Assembly (NCBI GenBank): GCA_946408825.1
Contig: CAMJTU010000002.1
Span: 124,001 to 188,000, forward strand
DNA length: 64,000 nt
Origin: an uncultured Planctomycetaceae bacterium
GTDB lineage: Bacteria > Planctomycetota > Planctomycetia > Pirellulales > Thermoguttaceae
Reading direction: 5' to 3'
Part shown: piece after piece, positions 24,075 through 32,374 of the stretch
How positions within the stretch are numbered: position 1 is the stretch's first letter
Layout of the letters: the number at the start of each line of letters is the position of its first letter
The notes under the pieces: generated by a model
Database searches by the model: none
The model's input: only the letters and a program-made list of their open reading frames with translations
What the model was told of the DNA's origin: nothing
Translations under genes and position numbers: made by a program

Positions 24075-25253
24075 ATGAAGCGCTTTATTTCTCAAACGTT
24101 TCGCATTTTCTTAAGCGTCGCCGCGCCGGCGGTTCTTGCTTGTCCTTTTGCGTTGGCGCAGGACGTAGCGCCAGTTGTCGATATTTCGCAGGACGAGTTC
24201 CGACAAGTCGTCGTCGCGGCGGGAACCCGAGACGTATATCAGGGACATCCTTATCTCGTCAAGAATCCCGACGATTCAATGTTGCTTGTTTGGAATATTG
24301 GTCATGGCGGATTTGCCGGTCCGATAGCGGAAAGCGACGACGGCGGACTGACATGGAATCGTCTCGATTCGGGCGCGCCCGAGGGGTATAAGAAGCATAA
24401 GAACTGCCCGAGCGTTTATCGGCTTGTCGGCGCAGACGGCAAAGTTTGGCATTGGGTTTTTACGTCTCAACCCTGGATTGCGCGGATTGTTAGCGGCGAC
24501 GGCGGGAAAACTTGGGAAGAAAAGGAATCGCTGGGCTTTGCGAACGTTATGGCGTTCAGTTCGATCATACCGAAGCGTCCGGGGATTCAAGACGGCTGTT
24601 ATCTCGGATTCTTCCATCGTCGCCGAGCCGCCGACGGAAGAGTTTTAAACGAAGAACCGCCGGAGAAAGGGCGGTTGGAAGTCGTTCTTTCTGAAACGAA
24701 AGACGCCGGTTTCACGTGGTCCGAGCCGCGGCTTATCGGATTCGTCGACAATCGCAATCTCTGCGAACCCTTTGCGTTTTGGTCGCCTGACGGCGGTGAA
24801 ATTTGTTGTATTATGCGGGAAAATACGCATAAAGACCGGAGTATGGTTATGTACAGTCAAGACGGCGGCGAAAGTTGGACGACGCCTCAAAAAACGTCTT
24901 GGGAACTTACCGGCGATCGCCACATAGGCGTTCAAATCGGCGACGATCGCTTTTTCATTGCTTTTCGCGATCAAGCGCCGGACAGTAAAACGCGCGGACA
25001 TTTTGTCGGCTGGGTCGGTTCTTATGAGGATATCAAGGAAGGCCGTCCGGGAGAATACCGCGTTAAGCTCCTTCATTCGTATAGCGGGTGGGATTGCGGT
25101 TATCCTGGCGTCGCGCTTCTTTCCGACGGAACCGTGATCGCATTGACGTACGTCAAATATCGTGACGACGACGCCAAACATTCAATCGTCGAGACACGTT
25201 TTAAGATGGACGAGCTTGACAAGAAAGCGCATGAGGCGCGGAACGCGGAATAA
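24075..25253 (+). CDS. sialidase-like (BNR / Asp-box) secreted protein
   Basis: A 392-residue exported beta-propeller protein. A signal peptide (about 1-28) ends at FALAQD. Four Asp-box motifs (S/TxDxGxxW) are visible: SDDGGLTW, SGDGGKTW, TKDAGFTW and SQDGGESW, spaced as blades of a sialidase propeller. MRENTHKDRSMVMYSQDGG and the later AFRDQAP fit the catalytic face. A strict Arg-Ile-Pro motif is not evident, so whether it cleaves sialic acid, another nonulosonate or an unrelated sugar is uncertain. Such proteins act in the periplasm or at the surface on host or algal glycans. It is transcribed alone, with a terminator at 25285-25325. Confidence 0.85.
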   Translation: MKRFISQTFRIFLSVAAPAVLACPFALAQDVAPVVDISQDEFRQVVVAAGTRDVYQGHPYLVKNPDDSMLLVWNIGHGGFAGPIAESDDGGLTWNRLDSGAPEGYKKHKNCPSVYRLVGADGKVWHWVFTSQPWIARIVSGDGGKTWEEKESLGFANVMAFSSIIPKRPGIQDGCYLGFFHRRRAADGRVLNEEPPEKGRLEVVLSETKDAGFTWSEPRLIGFVDNRNLCEPFAFWSPDGGEICCIMRENTHKDRSMVMYSQDGGESWTTPQKTSWELTGDRHIGVQIGDDRFFIAFRDQAPDSKTRGHFVGWVGSYEDIKEGRPGEYRVKLLHSYSGWDCGYPGVALLSDGTVIALTYVKYRDDDAKHSIVETRFKMDELDKKAHEARNAE

Positions 25254-25284
25254 CCGTATCGACAACGTTACGCGTTTAAAATCG

Positions 25285-25325
25285 AAAGAGCGGACAGGAC
25301 GCGCATGTTCTGTCCGCTCTCTTCA
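25285..25325. terminator. terminator after the sialidase-like gene
   Basis: Stem of about 12 bases (AAGAGCGGACAG / CTGTCCGCTCT) with a 12-base loop, followed by a pyrimidine-rich stretch, 32 bases beyond the stop codon. Confidence 0.75.
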
Positions 25326-25396
25326 TTAAGCTTTCTACTAGAACCGCGCGTTACCTCGTCTTCTAACTCCGTTCCGTCCGATTTTTCATCTGACTC

Positions 25397-25425
25397 TTGA
25401 ACACGGCGTGTTCGTTTGCTAAACT
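25397..25425 (+). promoter_or_regulatory. promoter with palindromic operator upstream of the rhamnulokinase gene
   Basis: TTGAAC (25397-25402), a 17-base spacer and TAAACT (25420-25425). A perfect palindrome, GAACACGGCGTGTTC (25399-25413), overlaps the -35 box and spacer, the classic position for a repressor of the LacI or GntR kind. It lies about 140 bases before the GTG start at 25563. Confidence 0.6.
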
Positions 25426-25562
25426 TTGAATAGAAGCGTGCGGCGAACGCGTTGATTTCGTTCGATAGTCATAATTGAAAACGAGACGCGGTCCTGCTTT
25501 ATTTGACTTATTTTTTCAGGCGGACGTTTCTACGTCGCCAAGCCTCAAGAGAGGGTAACACG

Positions 25563-27071
25563 GTGAAAAAGTCTTATTTGGCGATCGATATGGGCGCGTC
25601 AAGCGGACGACTCGTCGTTGGTCGTTTTGACGGTAAAAAAATTGAGCTTGAGGAAATGTACCGTTACGAAAACGGACCCGTCGAGATGAACGGCTCCCTT
25701 TTCTGGGATTTGCCCGGCTTGTGGAAGAGCGTGCAAAACGGTCTCTATGCGGTTGGCGCCAAATATGGCGATCAAATTACGAGCGTCGGCGTCGACACTT
25801 GGGGCGTTGACTTCGCGTTTCTCGGGCGCGGCGGCGTCCTTCTTGGCAACCCCTACTGCTATCGTGATCCCCGTACCGACGGCGCGATGCAGCGCGCGTT
25901 TGAAATTGTTCCTCGCGAACAAATCTTTGCACAGACGGGACTTCAGTTCATGGAGTTCAATTCGCTCTATCAGCTCATGGTCATGAAGGAGCAAAATTCG
26001 CCCCTTTTCGACGCCGCTGAACGTCTGCTTCAGATTCCCGACTTATTCCACTGGCTCCTCTCCGGCGTGGAGAGTAACGAGTTTACAAACGCGACGACTA
26101 CTCAGTGTTACAACCCGATCGTTCGCTCCTGGGCGTTCTCGCTTCTTAAAACCTTTGGGCTCCCGACGACGCTTTTCCCGCCGACGACCGAACCTGGGAC
26201 GACGATCGGATGGCTTCGTCCGAAAATCGCCCAAGAAACAGGATTAACTTCCGCAAAGGTCGTGTTGCCAGGAACGCACGACACCGCGAGCGCCGTTTTT
26301 GCGGTTCCTAGCGCCAGTCCCTTGGGAACTGCCGACTGGGCGTACATTAGTCTCGGAACTTGGGCGTTGATGGGGATCGAGTCGCCTCGACCCGTTGTGA
26401 ACGATACGGTTGCGAGGTTTAACTTTACTAACGAGGGCGGCGTTTGTGGAACGACCCGTATTCTAAAGAACATCTGCGGCATGTGGCTCCTCCAAGAGTG
26501 CCGCCGCAACTGGCGTCAGGCGGGCAAAACGAACGCTTCCGGCGATCCGATTGACTGGGAAGACATGAACGTCATGACTGCAAACGCCACTCCGTTCCGA
26601 ACCTTTATTGATCCCGACGCGCCTGAATTTGCGAAGCCCGCCAATATTCCCGAGCTTATTCGCGACTATGCGCGCCGCACCGGTCAGATCGTGCCCGACT
26701 CCGACGGAGCCGTTCTTCGCGCGATTGTCGAAAGTCTCGCGCTCAAGTTTCGACACGTGCTCGGCATGTGCGAAGAAATCGGCGGGCGTAGGATTGAAAC
26801 GATTCATGTCGTCGGCGGCGGCATCAAGAACAAGATTCTCATGCAAGCGACGGCGGACGCGACAGGACGCCGCGTCGTTTGCGGTCCGATCGAGGGCACT
26901 GGCGTCGGCAACGCGCTCATGCAGGCGATAGGCGCGGGCGACGTCGCCGGCGTCGACGAAGCTCGCGAGATTGTTCGCAACAGCTTTGATCTCGAGTACT
27001 ACGAGCCGAATCCGAACAGCGTCTCCGCATGGGACGACGCTTACGGTCGCTTTGAGCAGATCGTTCGCTAA
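25563..27071 (+). CDS. rhaB: rhamnulokinase
   Basis: A 502-residue FGGY-family sugar kinase most like RhaB, which phosphorylates L-rhamnulose. The N-terminal ATPase fold starts AIDMGASSGRLVVG; the substrate region has GVDTWGVDFAFL and YRDPRTDGAMQ; the catalytic base is the Asp in PGTHDTASAV; and the adenosine/phosphate motif is VVGGGIKNKILMQATADATG near the C-terminus. The GTG at 25563 is chosen because it follows GAGAGGG and starts the conserved core. No rhamnose isomerase or aldolase gene is adjacent, so the pathway genes must lie elsewhere. The gene has its own operator-bearing promoter and a terminator. Confidence 0.9.
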   Translation: MKKSYLAIDMGASSGRLVVGRFDGKKIELEEMYRYENGPVEMNGSLFWDLPGLWKSVQNGLYAVGAKYGDQITSVGVDTWGVDFAFLGRGGVLLGNPYCYRDPRTDGAMQRAFEIVPREQIFAQTGLQFMEFNSLYQLMVMKEQNSPLFDAAERLLQIPDLFHWLLSGVESNEFTNATTTQCYNPIVRSWAFSLLKTFGLPTTLFPPTTEPGTTIGWLRPKIAQETGLTSAKVVLPGTHDTASAVFAVPSASPLGTADWAYISLGTWALMGIESPRPVVNDTVARFNFTNEGGVCGTTRILKNICGMWLLQECRRNWRQAGKTNASGDPIDWEDMNVMTANATPFRTFIDPDAPEFAKPANIPELIRDYARRTGQIVPDSDGAVLRAIVESLALKFRHVLGMCEEIGGRRIETIHVVGGGIKNKILMQATADATGRRVVCGPIEGTGVGNALMQAIGAGDVAGVDEAREIVRNSFDLEYYEPNPNSVSAWDDAYGRFEQIVR

Positions 27072-27094
27072 TAGAGTTTTTTGACGTCGTTTTC

Positions 27095-27131
27095 ACGCCC
27101 CTTCACGAGATATTCGTGGAGGGGCGTTTTT
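27095..27131. terminator. terminator after rhaB
   Basis: Stem CGCCCCTTCACGA / TCGTGGAGGGGCG (with one G-U-type mismatch) and a short loop, followed by TTTTT. Confidence 0.85.
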
Positions 27132-27174
27132 GACGTTTGCTCGTTTGAAGAGCCCTTTGACCTTATGACGTAGC

Positions 27175-27202
27175 TTGTCAGCGCTTCTTTTTGGGGTATA
27201 CT
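27175..27202 (+). promoter_or_regulatory. predicted promoter of the YqaA-like gene
   Basis: TTGTCA (27175-27180), a 16-base spacer and TATACT (27197-27202), 100 bases before the ATG at 27302. Confidence 0.55.
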
Positions 27203-27301
27203 GGTCGAGCCGTTGGGCGCGGAATCTCCCTCGCGTCCGATTTCGCAAAAGTTGTCCAGAGAACCTTTCGTCGCCGAGGTCGGCGGCGCCTGAAATAGGA
27301 T

Positions 27302-27997
27302 ATGAAGCACGAATTATCGCAGATTGAGTCGTCGAACGCCGAAGGCGTCGAGACGGCGATTTCACCTAAACGCAAATCTTTCCTTCTACTTCGTCCTTTT
27401 TTGGCGTGTCAGAGGTTTCTGCGTTTCCTTTACGATTGGGTTTTATCCTGGGCGCATTCTCGGTTTGGCACGATTGCGCTCGCAGCTCTTTCTTTTGCGG
27501 AAAGTTCCTTTTTTCCCATTCCGCCCGACGTTCTACAATTAGCGCTTTCAGTGGAACGACCGAAGCGTTCCTTCTTCTACGCCGGCGTGAGTTCGATTGC
27601 GTCAGTGTGCGGCGCCGCGCTTGGTTGGTATCTGGGCTTTGCGCTTTGGGAACTTGTCGGTCCGATTTTTGTGCCCGCGATTATTTCGCAGGCGAATATG
27701 GACAAAGTCGCAGACTTCTTTGACGAATGGGGATTTGCCGCGCTGTTTGTCGCCGCTTTCACGCCGATACCGTTCAAAGCGTTTACGATTTCGGCAGGCG
27801 TCGCGGGAATGTCGTTGCCGCTTGTGCTCTTGTCGTCTCTTGTGGGACGTAGCGCTCGATTCTTCCTGATGGGGTCGCTTGTCTATTTCTTAGGCGCGCG
27901 AGTTTCACGCTGGATCGACAAGTATTTTGGGTTGTTGACGATAGCGCTTCTCGTTCTCCTTTTTGGCGGTTTTTATTGCGTCAAGTACCTCTTTTAA
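27302..27997 (+). CDS. YqaA/DedA (SNARE-associated) family membrane protein
   Basis: A 231-residue integral membrane protein of the VTT/DedA superfamily, YqaA-like branch. Membrane helices lie around 55-75, 90-115, 145-165, 170-190 and 205-230. The family hallmark is the re-entrant region with FAESSFFPIPPDVLQLALSV and the matching AAFTPIPFKAFTISAGVAGM with G and R (GRSARFFLMG) downstream. DedA-superfamily proteins are implicated in lipid (undecaprenyl phosphate or phospholipid) translocation. The soluble N-terminal 40 residues are variable. It is followed closely by the metX-metW fusion gene, with which it probably shares a transcript. Confidence 0.83.
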   Translation: MKHELSQIESSNAEGVETAISPKRKSFLLLRPFLACQRFLRFLYDWVLSWAHSRFGTIALAALSFAESSFFPIPPDVLQLALSVERPKRSFFYAGVSSIASVCGAALGWYLGFALWELVGPIFVPAIISQANMDKVADFFDEWGFAALFVAAFTPIPFKAFTISAGVAGMSLPLVLLSSLVGRSARFFLMGSLVYFLGARVSRWIDKYFGLLTIALLVLLFGGFYCVKYLF

Positions 27998-28050
27998 CAG
28001 AACGCGACGTTGATTGAGGCTTTTATTGACGCCAAGCGAGGGTCGGTTTT

Positions 28051-29874
28051 ATGACGTCAGAAGAAGTGAACGATCTTTTTGACAGTAGCGATTCCGTACG
28101 GTCGGGGAAACCCTTAGAATATGTGAAGACTATTGTTTTTCCCGGTCCGATTACGCTTACGACTGGCGGCGTTCTTCCGGAAGTCCGAGTCGCCTACGAG
28201 ACGTATGGCGAGCTTTCTTCGCATAAAGACAACGCCGTTCTTATCTTTCACGCGCTTTCCGGCGATTCCCACGTGGCGGCGCACAACGATAAAGACGACC
28301 CTGGCTGGTGGGACGTTTTGGTTGGTCCAGGAAAATACGTCGATACGAATCGCTATTTTGTGATCTGCGCGAACGTACTCGGCGGGTGCCGCGGCACGAC
28401 GGGGCCCGACAGCGTCAATCCAGAGACGGGTAAAGAGTACGGCATGCATTTTCCTCCGATCAACGTCGCGGATATTGTCGACGTTCAGCGAATGCTCGTC
28501 GAGTCGTTGGGCATAGAGCGGTTGCTGGCGATTATCGGCGGCTCTCTCGGCGGACTCATGGCGATGGACTGGGGCGTTCGCTTTCCCGACAGCGTGTCGG
28601 GAATTGTCGCGATTGCGACCGGCGCGCGAATGACGATGCAGGCGCTCGCGTTTGACGTCGTCGCGCGCAACGCGATCATGAGCGATCCCCATTTTTACGG
28701 CGGCGAATATTACGACAAAGAAGAGGGACCGACGACGGGGCTGGCGATTGCGCGCATGCTCGGTCATATTACGTATCTCTCGCAGGAATCGATGAATCGT
28801 AAGTTCAACGCGGATCGCAACGTCGGAAGAAAGATAGACACGTCGTTTGAGACAAAATTTTCCGTCGGCTCGTACCTCGCTTATCAGGGCGGCAAGTTCG
28901 TCGAACGCTTTGACGCGAATAGTTATCTGGCGTTAACGCTTGCGCTCGACGCGTTCGATCTTGGTTCCAGTCGCGAAGAGTTGATTGCCGCGATGCGTCG
29001 TTCAATGTGTCGATGGCTTTTTGTGAGTTTCAGTTCAGATTGGCTCTTTCCGACGTTTCAGGCGCGCGAACTCGTCGACGCCGCGATCGCCGCCGACAAA
29101 CGCGTCAGCTACTGTGGAATCAAGAGCGACTGTGGGCACGACGCGTTTCTCCTCGAGAGCGAAGCCGACGTCTACGGCGGTTTGACCGATTCTTTTCTGC
29201 ACCATTTGAGTCTCGATTGGCAAAACAACGATCCCGAGCGTCGCGATCAACTTAACGCCGATTATGGGAAACCGACGTTTCCTCAGAGCGAACGGGTCGA
29301 TTTTGATACGATCCTCTCGCTGATTCCTCCCAAGACGAAGATATTGGATTTAGGATGCGGCAAAGGAGAATTGCTTCTGCGTCTTAAAGAACGCGGACAT
29401 GACCGCGTTATGGGCGTCGAGGTTGAAGAACGACGCGTTCTCCAATGCGTCGCCAATGGTCTTGACGTCATCATGGGCGATTTAAACGAAGGGTTAAAGT
29501 CTTTTTCGGATCACCAGTTTGACTTTGTCGTTTTGTCGATGACGCTCCAGCGCATCGCAAACGTCGAGATCGTTCTTGAAGAGATGCTTCGCGTCGGCGC
29601 TCGCGTGATCGTGAGTTTTCCGAATCTTGGCTATCAGAAATATCTTTCCCGTCTCGACGACGGTCGAGCGCCGGTGACGGATCCCCGCTTCGACAAGAAA
29701 TGGTATAACACGAAGGACGTTCGTTACATGACGATTGCGGACTTCGAAGATTTCTGCCAAGAGAAGGGGTACAAGATATTCCGAAAGGTCGCGCTCAATT
29801 CAGAAACTGGCAAAGTTATCGCAGATCGTGAAAACGAGGACGCCGACGTCGTGGTCGTCGTCTTAGGGAGATGA
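28051..29874 (+). CDS. metXW: homoserine O-acyltransferase fused to MetW
   Basis: A 607-residue fusion of two methionine-pathway proteins usually encoded as neighbours. Residues 1-~385 are MetX, an alpha/beta-fold homoserine O-acetyltransferase (or succinyltransferase): GGSLGG nucleophile elbow (Ser165), Asp330 in FSSDWLFP and His363 in CGHDAF, plus GGCRGTTGPDSVNPETG, a MetX signature. Residues ~415-607 are MetW, a methyltransferase-like fold with DLGCGKGE (433-440), VMGVEVEE, LSMTLQ and SFPNLGY. MetW is known to associate with and support MetX in several bacteria; the fusion would fix a 1:1 ratio. Acyl donor specificity cannot be settled by eye. No terminator is evident; the next gene has its own promoter. 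Confidence 0.92.
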   Translation: MTSEEVNDLFDSSDSVRSGKPLEYVKTIVFPGPITLTTGGVLPEVRVAYETYGELSSHKDNAVLIFHALSGDSHVAAHNDKDDPGWWDVLVGPGKYVDTNRYFVICANVLGGCRGTTGPDSVNPETGKEYGMHFPPINVADIVDVQRMLVESLGIERLLAIIGGSLGGLMAMDWGVRFPDSVSGIVAIATGARMTMQALAFDVVARNAIMSDPHFYGGEYYDKEEGPTTGLAIARMLGHITYLSQESMNRKFNADRNVGRKIDTSFETKFSVGSYLAYQGGKFVERFDANSYLALTLALDAFDLGSSREELIAAMRRSMCRWLFVSFSSDWLFPTFQARELVDAAIAADKRVSYCGIKSDCGHDAFLLESEADVYGGLTDSFLHHLSLDWQNNDPERRDQLNADYGKPTFPQSERVDFDTILSLIPPKTKILDLGCGKGELLLRLKERGHDRVMGVEVEERRVLQCVANGLDVIMGDLNEGLKSFSDHQFDFVVLSMTLQRIANVEIVLEEMLRVGARVIVSFPNLGYQKYLSRLDDGRAPVTDPRFDKKWYNTKDVRYMTIADFEDFCQEKGYKIFRKVALNSETGKVIADRENEDADVVVVVLGR

Positions 29875-29942
29875 ACGCGTTCGTTTTTTCCCAGTCGACT
29901 ATCGAATTTTCCTAAATTCAGCCGATCTTTTGCGGAGCCGGC

Positions 29943-29972
29943 TTGACGAAATCCCCATTTGTCCTTTATATT
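29943..29972 (+). promoter_or_regulatory. predicted promoter of the TPR-like gene
   Basis: TTGACG (29943-29948), an 18-base spacer and TATATT (29967-29972), about 65 bases before the ATG at 30037. Confidence 0.55.
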
Positions 29973-30036
29973 ATACAAATCGGCGCGTTCGGATGAGCGA
30001 ACGCCCTTGGTCGTTCGCGTTTAAAGGATAGACTCA

Positions 30037-31008
30037 ATGAAAAAATCGAAAAAAGCAGACGAAAAGAATAGTCTTGAACAACTTTTGCTTCGTTGGAAGC
30101 GATATTACGATGAGAACAAAACGAAAGTTCTCCAGTTCGTTCTAGTTTTTGCGGTTGTCGTCGTTGTCGTCGCGCTTTTCCGTTCAGGCGTCTTCAAGGG
30201 GTCTAATAAGAACGACGTCGTCGATACGACGTATTACGCCGCCACGCAAGCGTCTTTCGCCGGCGCGGGCGCGCCCGACGCAGACGCGTTTGCAGCCAAC
30301 GCCTCCGCTTATGGCGCGACTGTCGCGGGTGGAATTCTCCATGTCGACGCGGGCGAAGCGTTTGTTCGTAGAGGATTTGAAGACGTCGCAAGGAAACAGC
30401 GTTATAGCGCCGGCACGAAGCTAGGAGAAGGCGAGAAACTTAACGATCCTAAGGCGAGTTACAACTCCGCGATTGAGGAATTTGAGAAGGCGGCAGCGTG
30501 TTCTGATTCCGACGTCAAAGCGCGCGCTTACTATGGCGAAGGCGCCGCGCAGGAATCGATCGCGTCCGTTTCTGACAACGACGAAGCCGTCGTCGCCGCG
30601 CTCGACGCCGCGAAAGCCTGCTACGAAAAAGTCGCGACTGCCTCTGCAACTTCTCCTTATGCGTCTCTTGCCAAGAAGCGTTTGGAAAGTCTCGCGAAAG
30701 CCGCGACCGTCGATTATTACAAAGCGATTGCTCACGCCTTCGTGACGTTGCCTGATCCCGCCGACACGCCTTCGATTACTTCGGGAGACGATTCTCTTGA
30801 CGTCGGTTCTCCTATCAACGTCGACGAGGAGTTCAAACTCAACGAAGAAGACGATTCCGCTTCTGACGCCGCCGCGGCTACGGAAGAAAGCGCTTCCGCG
30901 GAAGCTCCTGCTGAAGAACCCGCTCAGACGGAGGCTCCTGCCGAGGAACCCGCCGCTCCAGAAGGGGATTCCGCCGCTCCGGCGCCCGAGGCTGCCCCTG
31001 CCGAGTGA
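30037..31008 (+). CDS. membrane-anchored TPR-like protein with Ala/Glu/Pro-rich tail
   Basis: A 323-residue protein. A basic cytoplasmic N-terminus (about 1-33) leads to one membrane helix (about 34-52, VLQFVLVFAVVVVVVALF). The external part holds TPR-like helical pairs (AEAF/DAGEAFVRRGFED, YNSAIEEFEKAAACSDSDVKARAYYGEG, AKACYEKVATASATSPYASLAKKRLESL), similar in layout to YfgM/BamD-type proteins. The last 55 residues are a low-complexity Ala, Glu, Pro tail (repeats like EAPAEEPA) that looks disordered. No enzymatic motif is seen. A role as a periplasmic scaffold or chaperone partner is likely but inferred. An AAAGGATAG site precedes the ATG. Confidence 0.72.
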   Translation: MKKSKKADEKNSLEQLLLRWKRYYDENKTKVLQFVLVFAVVVVVVALFRSGVFKGSNKNDVVDTTYYAATQASFAGAGAPDADAFAANASAYGATVAGGILHVDAGEAFVRRGFEDVARKQRYSAGTKLGEGEKLNDPKASYNSAIEEFEKAAACSDSDVKARAYYGEGAAQESIASVSDNDEAVVAALDAAKACYEKVATASATSPYASLAKKRLESLAKAATVDYYKAIAHAFVTLPDPADTPSITSGDDSLDVGSPINVDEEFKLNEEDDSASDAAAATEESASAEAPAEEPAQTEAPAEEPAAPEGDSAAPAPEAAPAE

Positions 31009-31041
31009 TAAGCAGACTTAATTCGGACTCTTTACATAACG

Positions 31042-31077
31042 ACCGCAGGCTCTTTCCTAGAGACCTGCGGTTTTTTG
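31042..31077 (+). terminator. terminator after the TPR-like gene
   Basis: An 8-base stem ACCGCAGG / CCTGCGGT with a 14-base loop, followed by TTTTTT, 34 bases after the stop. Confidence 0.85.
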
Positions 31078-31186
31078 TTGGACTCCCTCTCTTTTCGCGT
31101 TAGCGTCGGCTTCTTCTCGCGTCCTTCACGTGTCGACCTTGCAGATAAATCAGACGCTTGACGAATTGTCACGGCGGCGCTTTTGC

Positions 31187-31214
31187 TTGAATTATAATCC
31201 TCGCGTCGTATAAT
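31187..31214 (+). promoter_or_regulatory. predicted promoter of the GH43-GH32-cytochrome cluster
   Basis: TTGAAT (31187-31192), a 16-base spacer and a perfect TATAAT (31209-31214), 65 bases before the GH43 ATG. A second TATAAT at 31193-31198 lies just upstream with a poorer -35. Confidence 0.5.
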
Positions 31215-31278
31215 TCGATTTGTTCGTTCAAATGAAAGATTGAACAGCCAATTTAGTATTTTCGAGAGGTTTACGATT

Positions 31279-32322
31279 ATGGACGACCATAACGACGTTT
31301 TTTCGTTGACGAACGTTAATTTTTTGAGGCGAGACTTCTTAAAATCCTGTGCGATTGCGTCGTTAAGCGTCGTTGGAGCCGGCGGAAGATTTGTCTTTGC
31401 CGAAGACGAACGTAAGTTTCACAACCCTATTCTTCCAGGCTCGACTGCCGATCCCGAAGTCTTGTTTTCGAGAAAAACCGGTCGAGTATACGTCTACCCA
31501 ACTTCCGGAAACGGGTTTCAGACATGGTCGACCGATAATCTTGTCGATTGGCAATACGAAGGTTACGTCCTCCGCGCCTCCGACGTTCATTGGGATCACA
31601 GTAAGTTTTGGGCGCCGTCGATCATGGAGAAGAAGATCGGTGAAAACGAGTACAAGTACTATTTTTATTACTGCTGTAACGAGAAACTAGGCGTCGCAGT
31701 TGGCGACGACCCTACAGGACCTTTTGTCGACTGCGGCGAAATTGTCGGTCACGACCTTCATCCGAAGGGACGGCCCGGCGTCGAAATCGATCCTTTTGCT
31801 TTTTGCGATCCCGTTTCCGGCAAGAATTACTTCTATTGGGGCAACTCCTACCTTTGCGTCGCGGAACTTTCCGACGATTTGACGTCGATTCGACGGGAAA
31901 CGATCAAGGACATTACGCCGCCGAATTTCTTCGAAGGGACTTACGTTTTTTATCGTAACGGTCGCTATTACCTCACTTGGTCGAAGAACGACACTCGCGA
32001 TCCGAATTACCAGGTCTGGGTTGCGACTTCAGATTCTCCCCTTGGTCCTTTTGTCAGTCCAGAAAAAGACCCGATTATTCTCTCTAAACGTCCTGAAAAA
32101 AGAATTCTTGGTCCGGGGCACCATTCGTTTTTGTTCCTGCCAAACGGCGAGAATTATATTTTCTATCACCGCATCATTCAGCCCCAAAAACCTGGCGGAT
32201 GGGGACGCGAAACGTGTCTTGACCGCTTTGAGTTTGCGCCGGACGGTTCGATCCCGCCTATCGAGCCGACGCTTGAGGGCGTTTCGACCCCTGTCGATCT
32301 CAAGAGTTTGTCGGCAAATTGA
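31279..32322 (+). CDS. Tat-exported GH43-like glycosidase
   Basis: A 347-residue five-bladed-propeller enzyme of the GH43 kind (arabinofuranosidase / xylosidase group). A twin-arginine signal (RRDFLKS, Arg17-Arg18) and a hydrophobic stretch direct Tat export. Catalytic candidates: Asp58 in STADPEVLF (general base), the acid Glu in FFEGTYVFYRNGRYYLTWS, and an intermediate Asp in EIDPFAFCDP. The FWAPSIMEKK segment is typical of GH43. The ATG at 31279 is chosen for its GAGAGG site. The GH32-like gene begins 52 bases downstream, so the two are likely co-transcribed. Exact substrate unknown. Confidence 0.86.
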   Translation: MDDHNDVFSLTNVNFLRRDFLKSCAIASLSVVGAGGRFVFAEDERKFHNPILPGSTADPEVLFSRKTGRVYVYPTSGNGFQTWSTDNLVDWQYEGYVLRASDVHWDHSKFWAPSIMEKKIGENEYKYYFYYCCNEKLGVAVGDDPTGPFVDCGEIVGHDLHPKGRPGVEIDPFAFCDPVSGKNYFYWGNSYLCVAELSDDLTSIRRETIKDITPPNFFEGTYVFYRNGRYYLTWSKNDTRDPNYQVWVATSDSPLGPFVSPEKDPIILSKRPEKRILGPGHHSFLFLPNGENYIFYHRIIQPQKPGGWGRETCLDRFEFAPDGSIPPIEPTLEGVSTPVDLKSLSAN

Positions 32323-32374
32323 CGCGTCGTTGAGAGTTCCGTTTGCAAGTCGCTTGTCTGGAGACGCCCGAATC

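Noticed and set aside
32021..32374. N-terminal extension of the GH32-like protein overlapping the GH43 gene
   Set aside because: The ATG at 32375 has a ribosome site and begins a signal peptide; the extension would run across the GH43 coding region.
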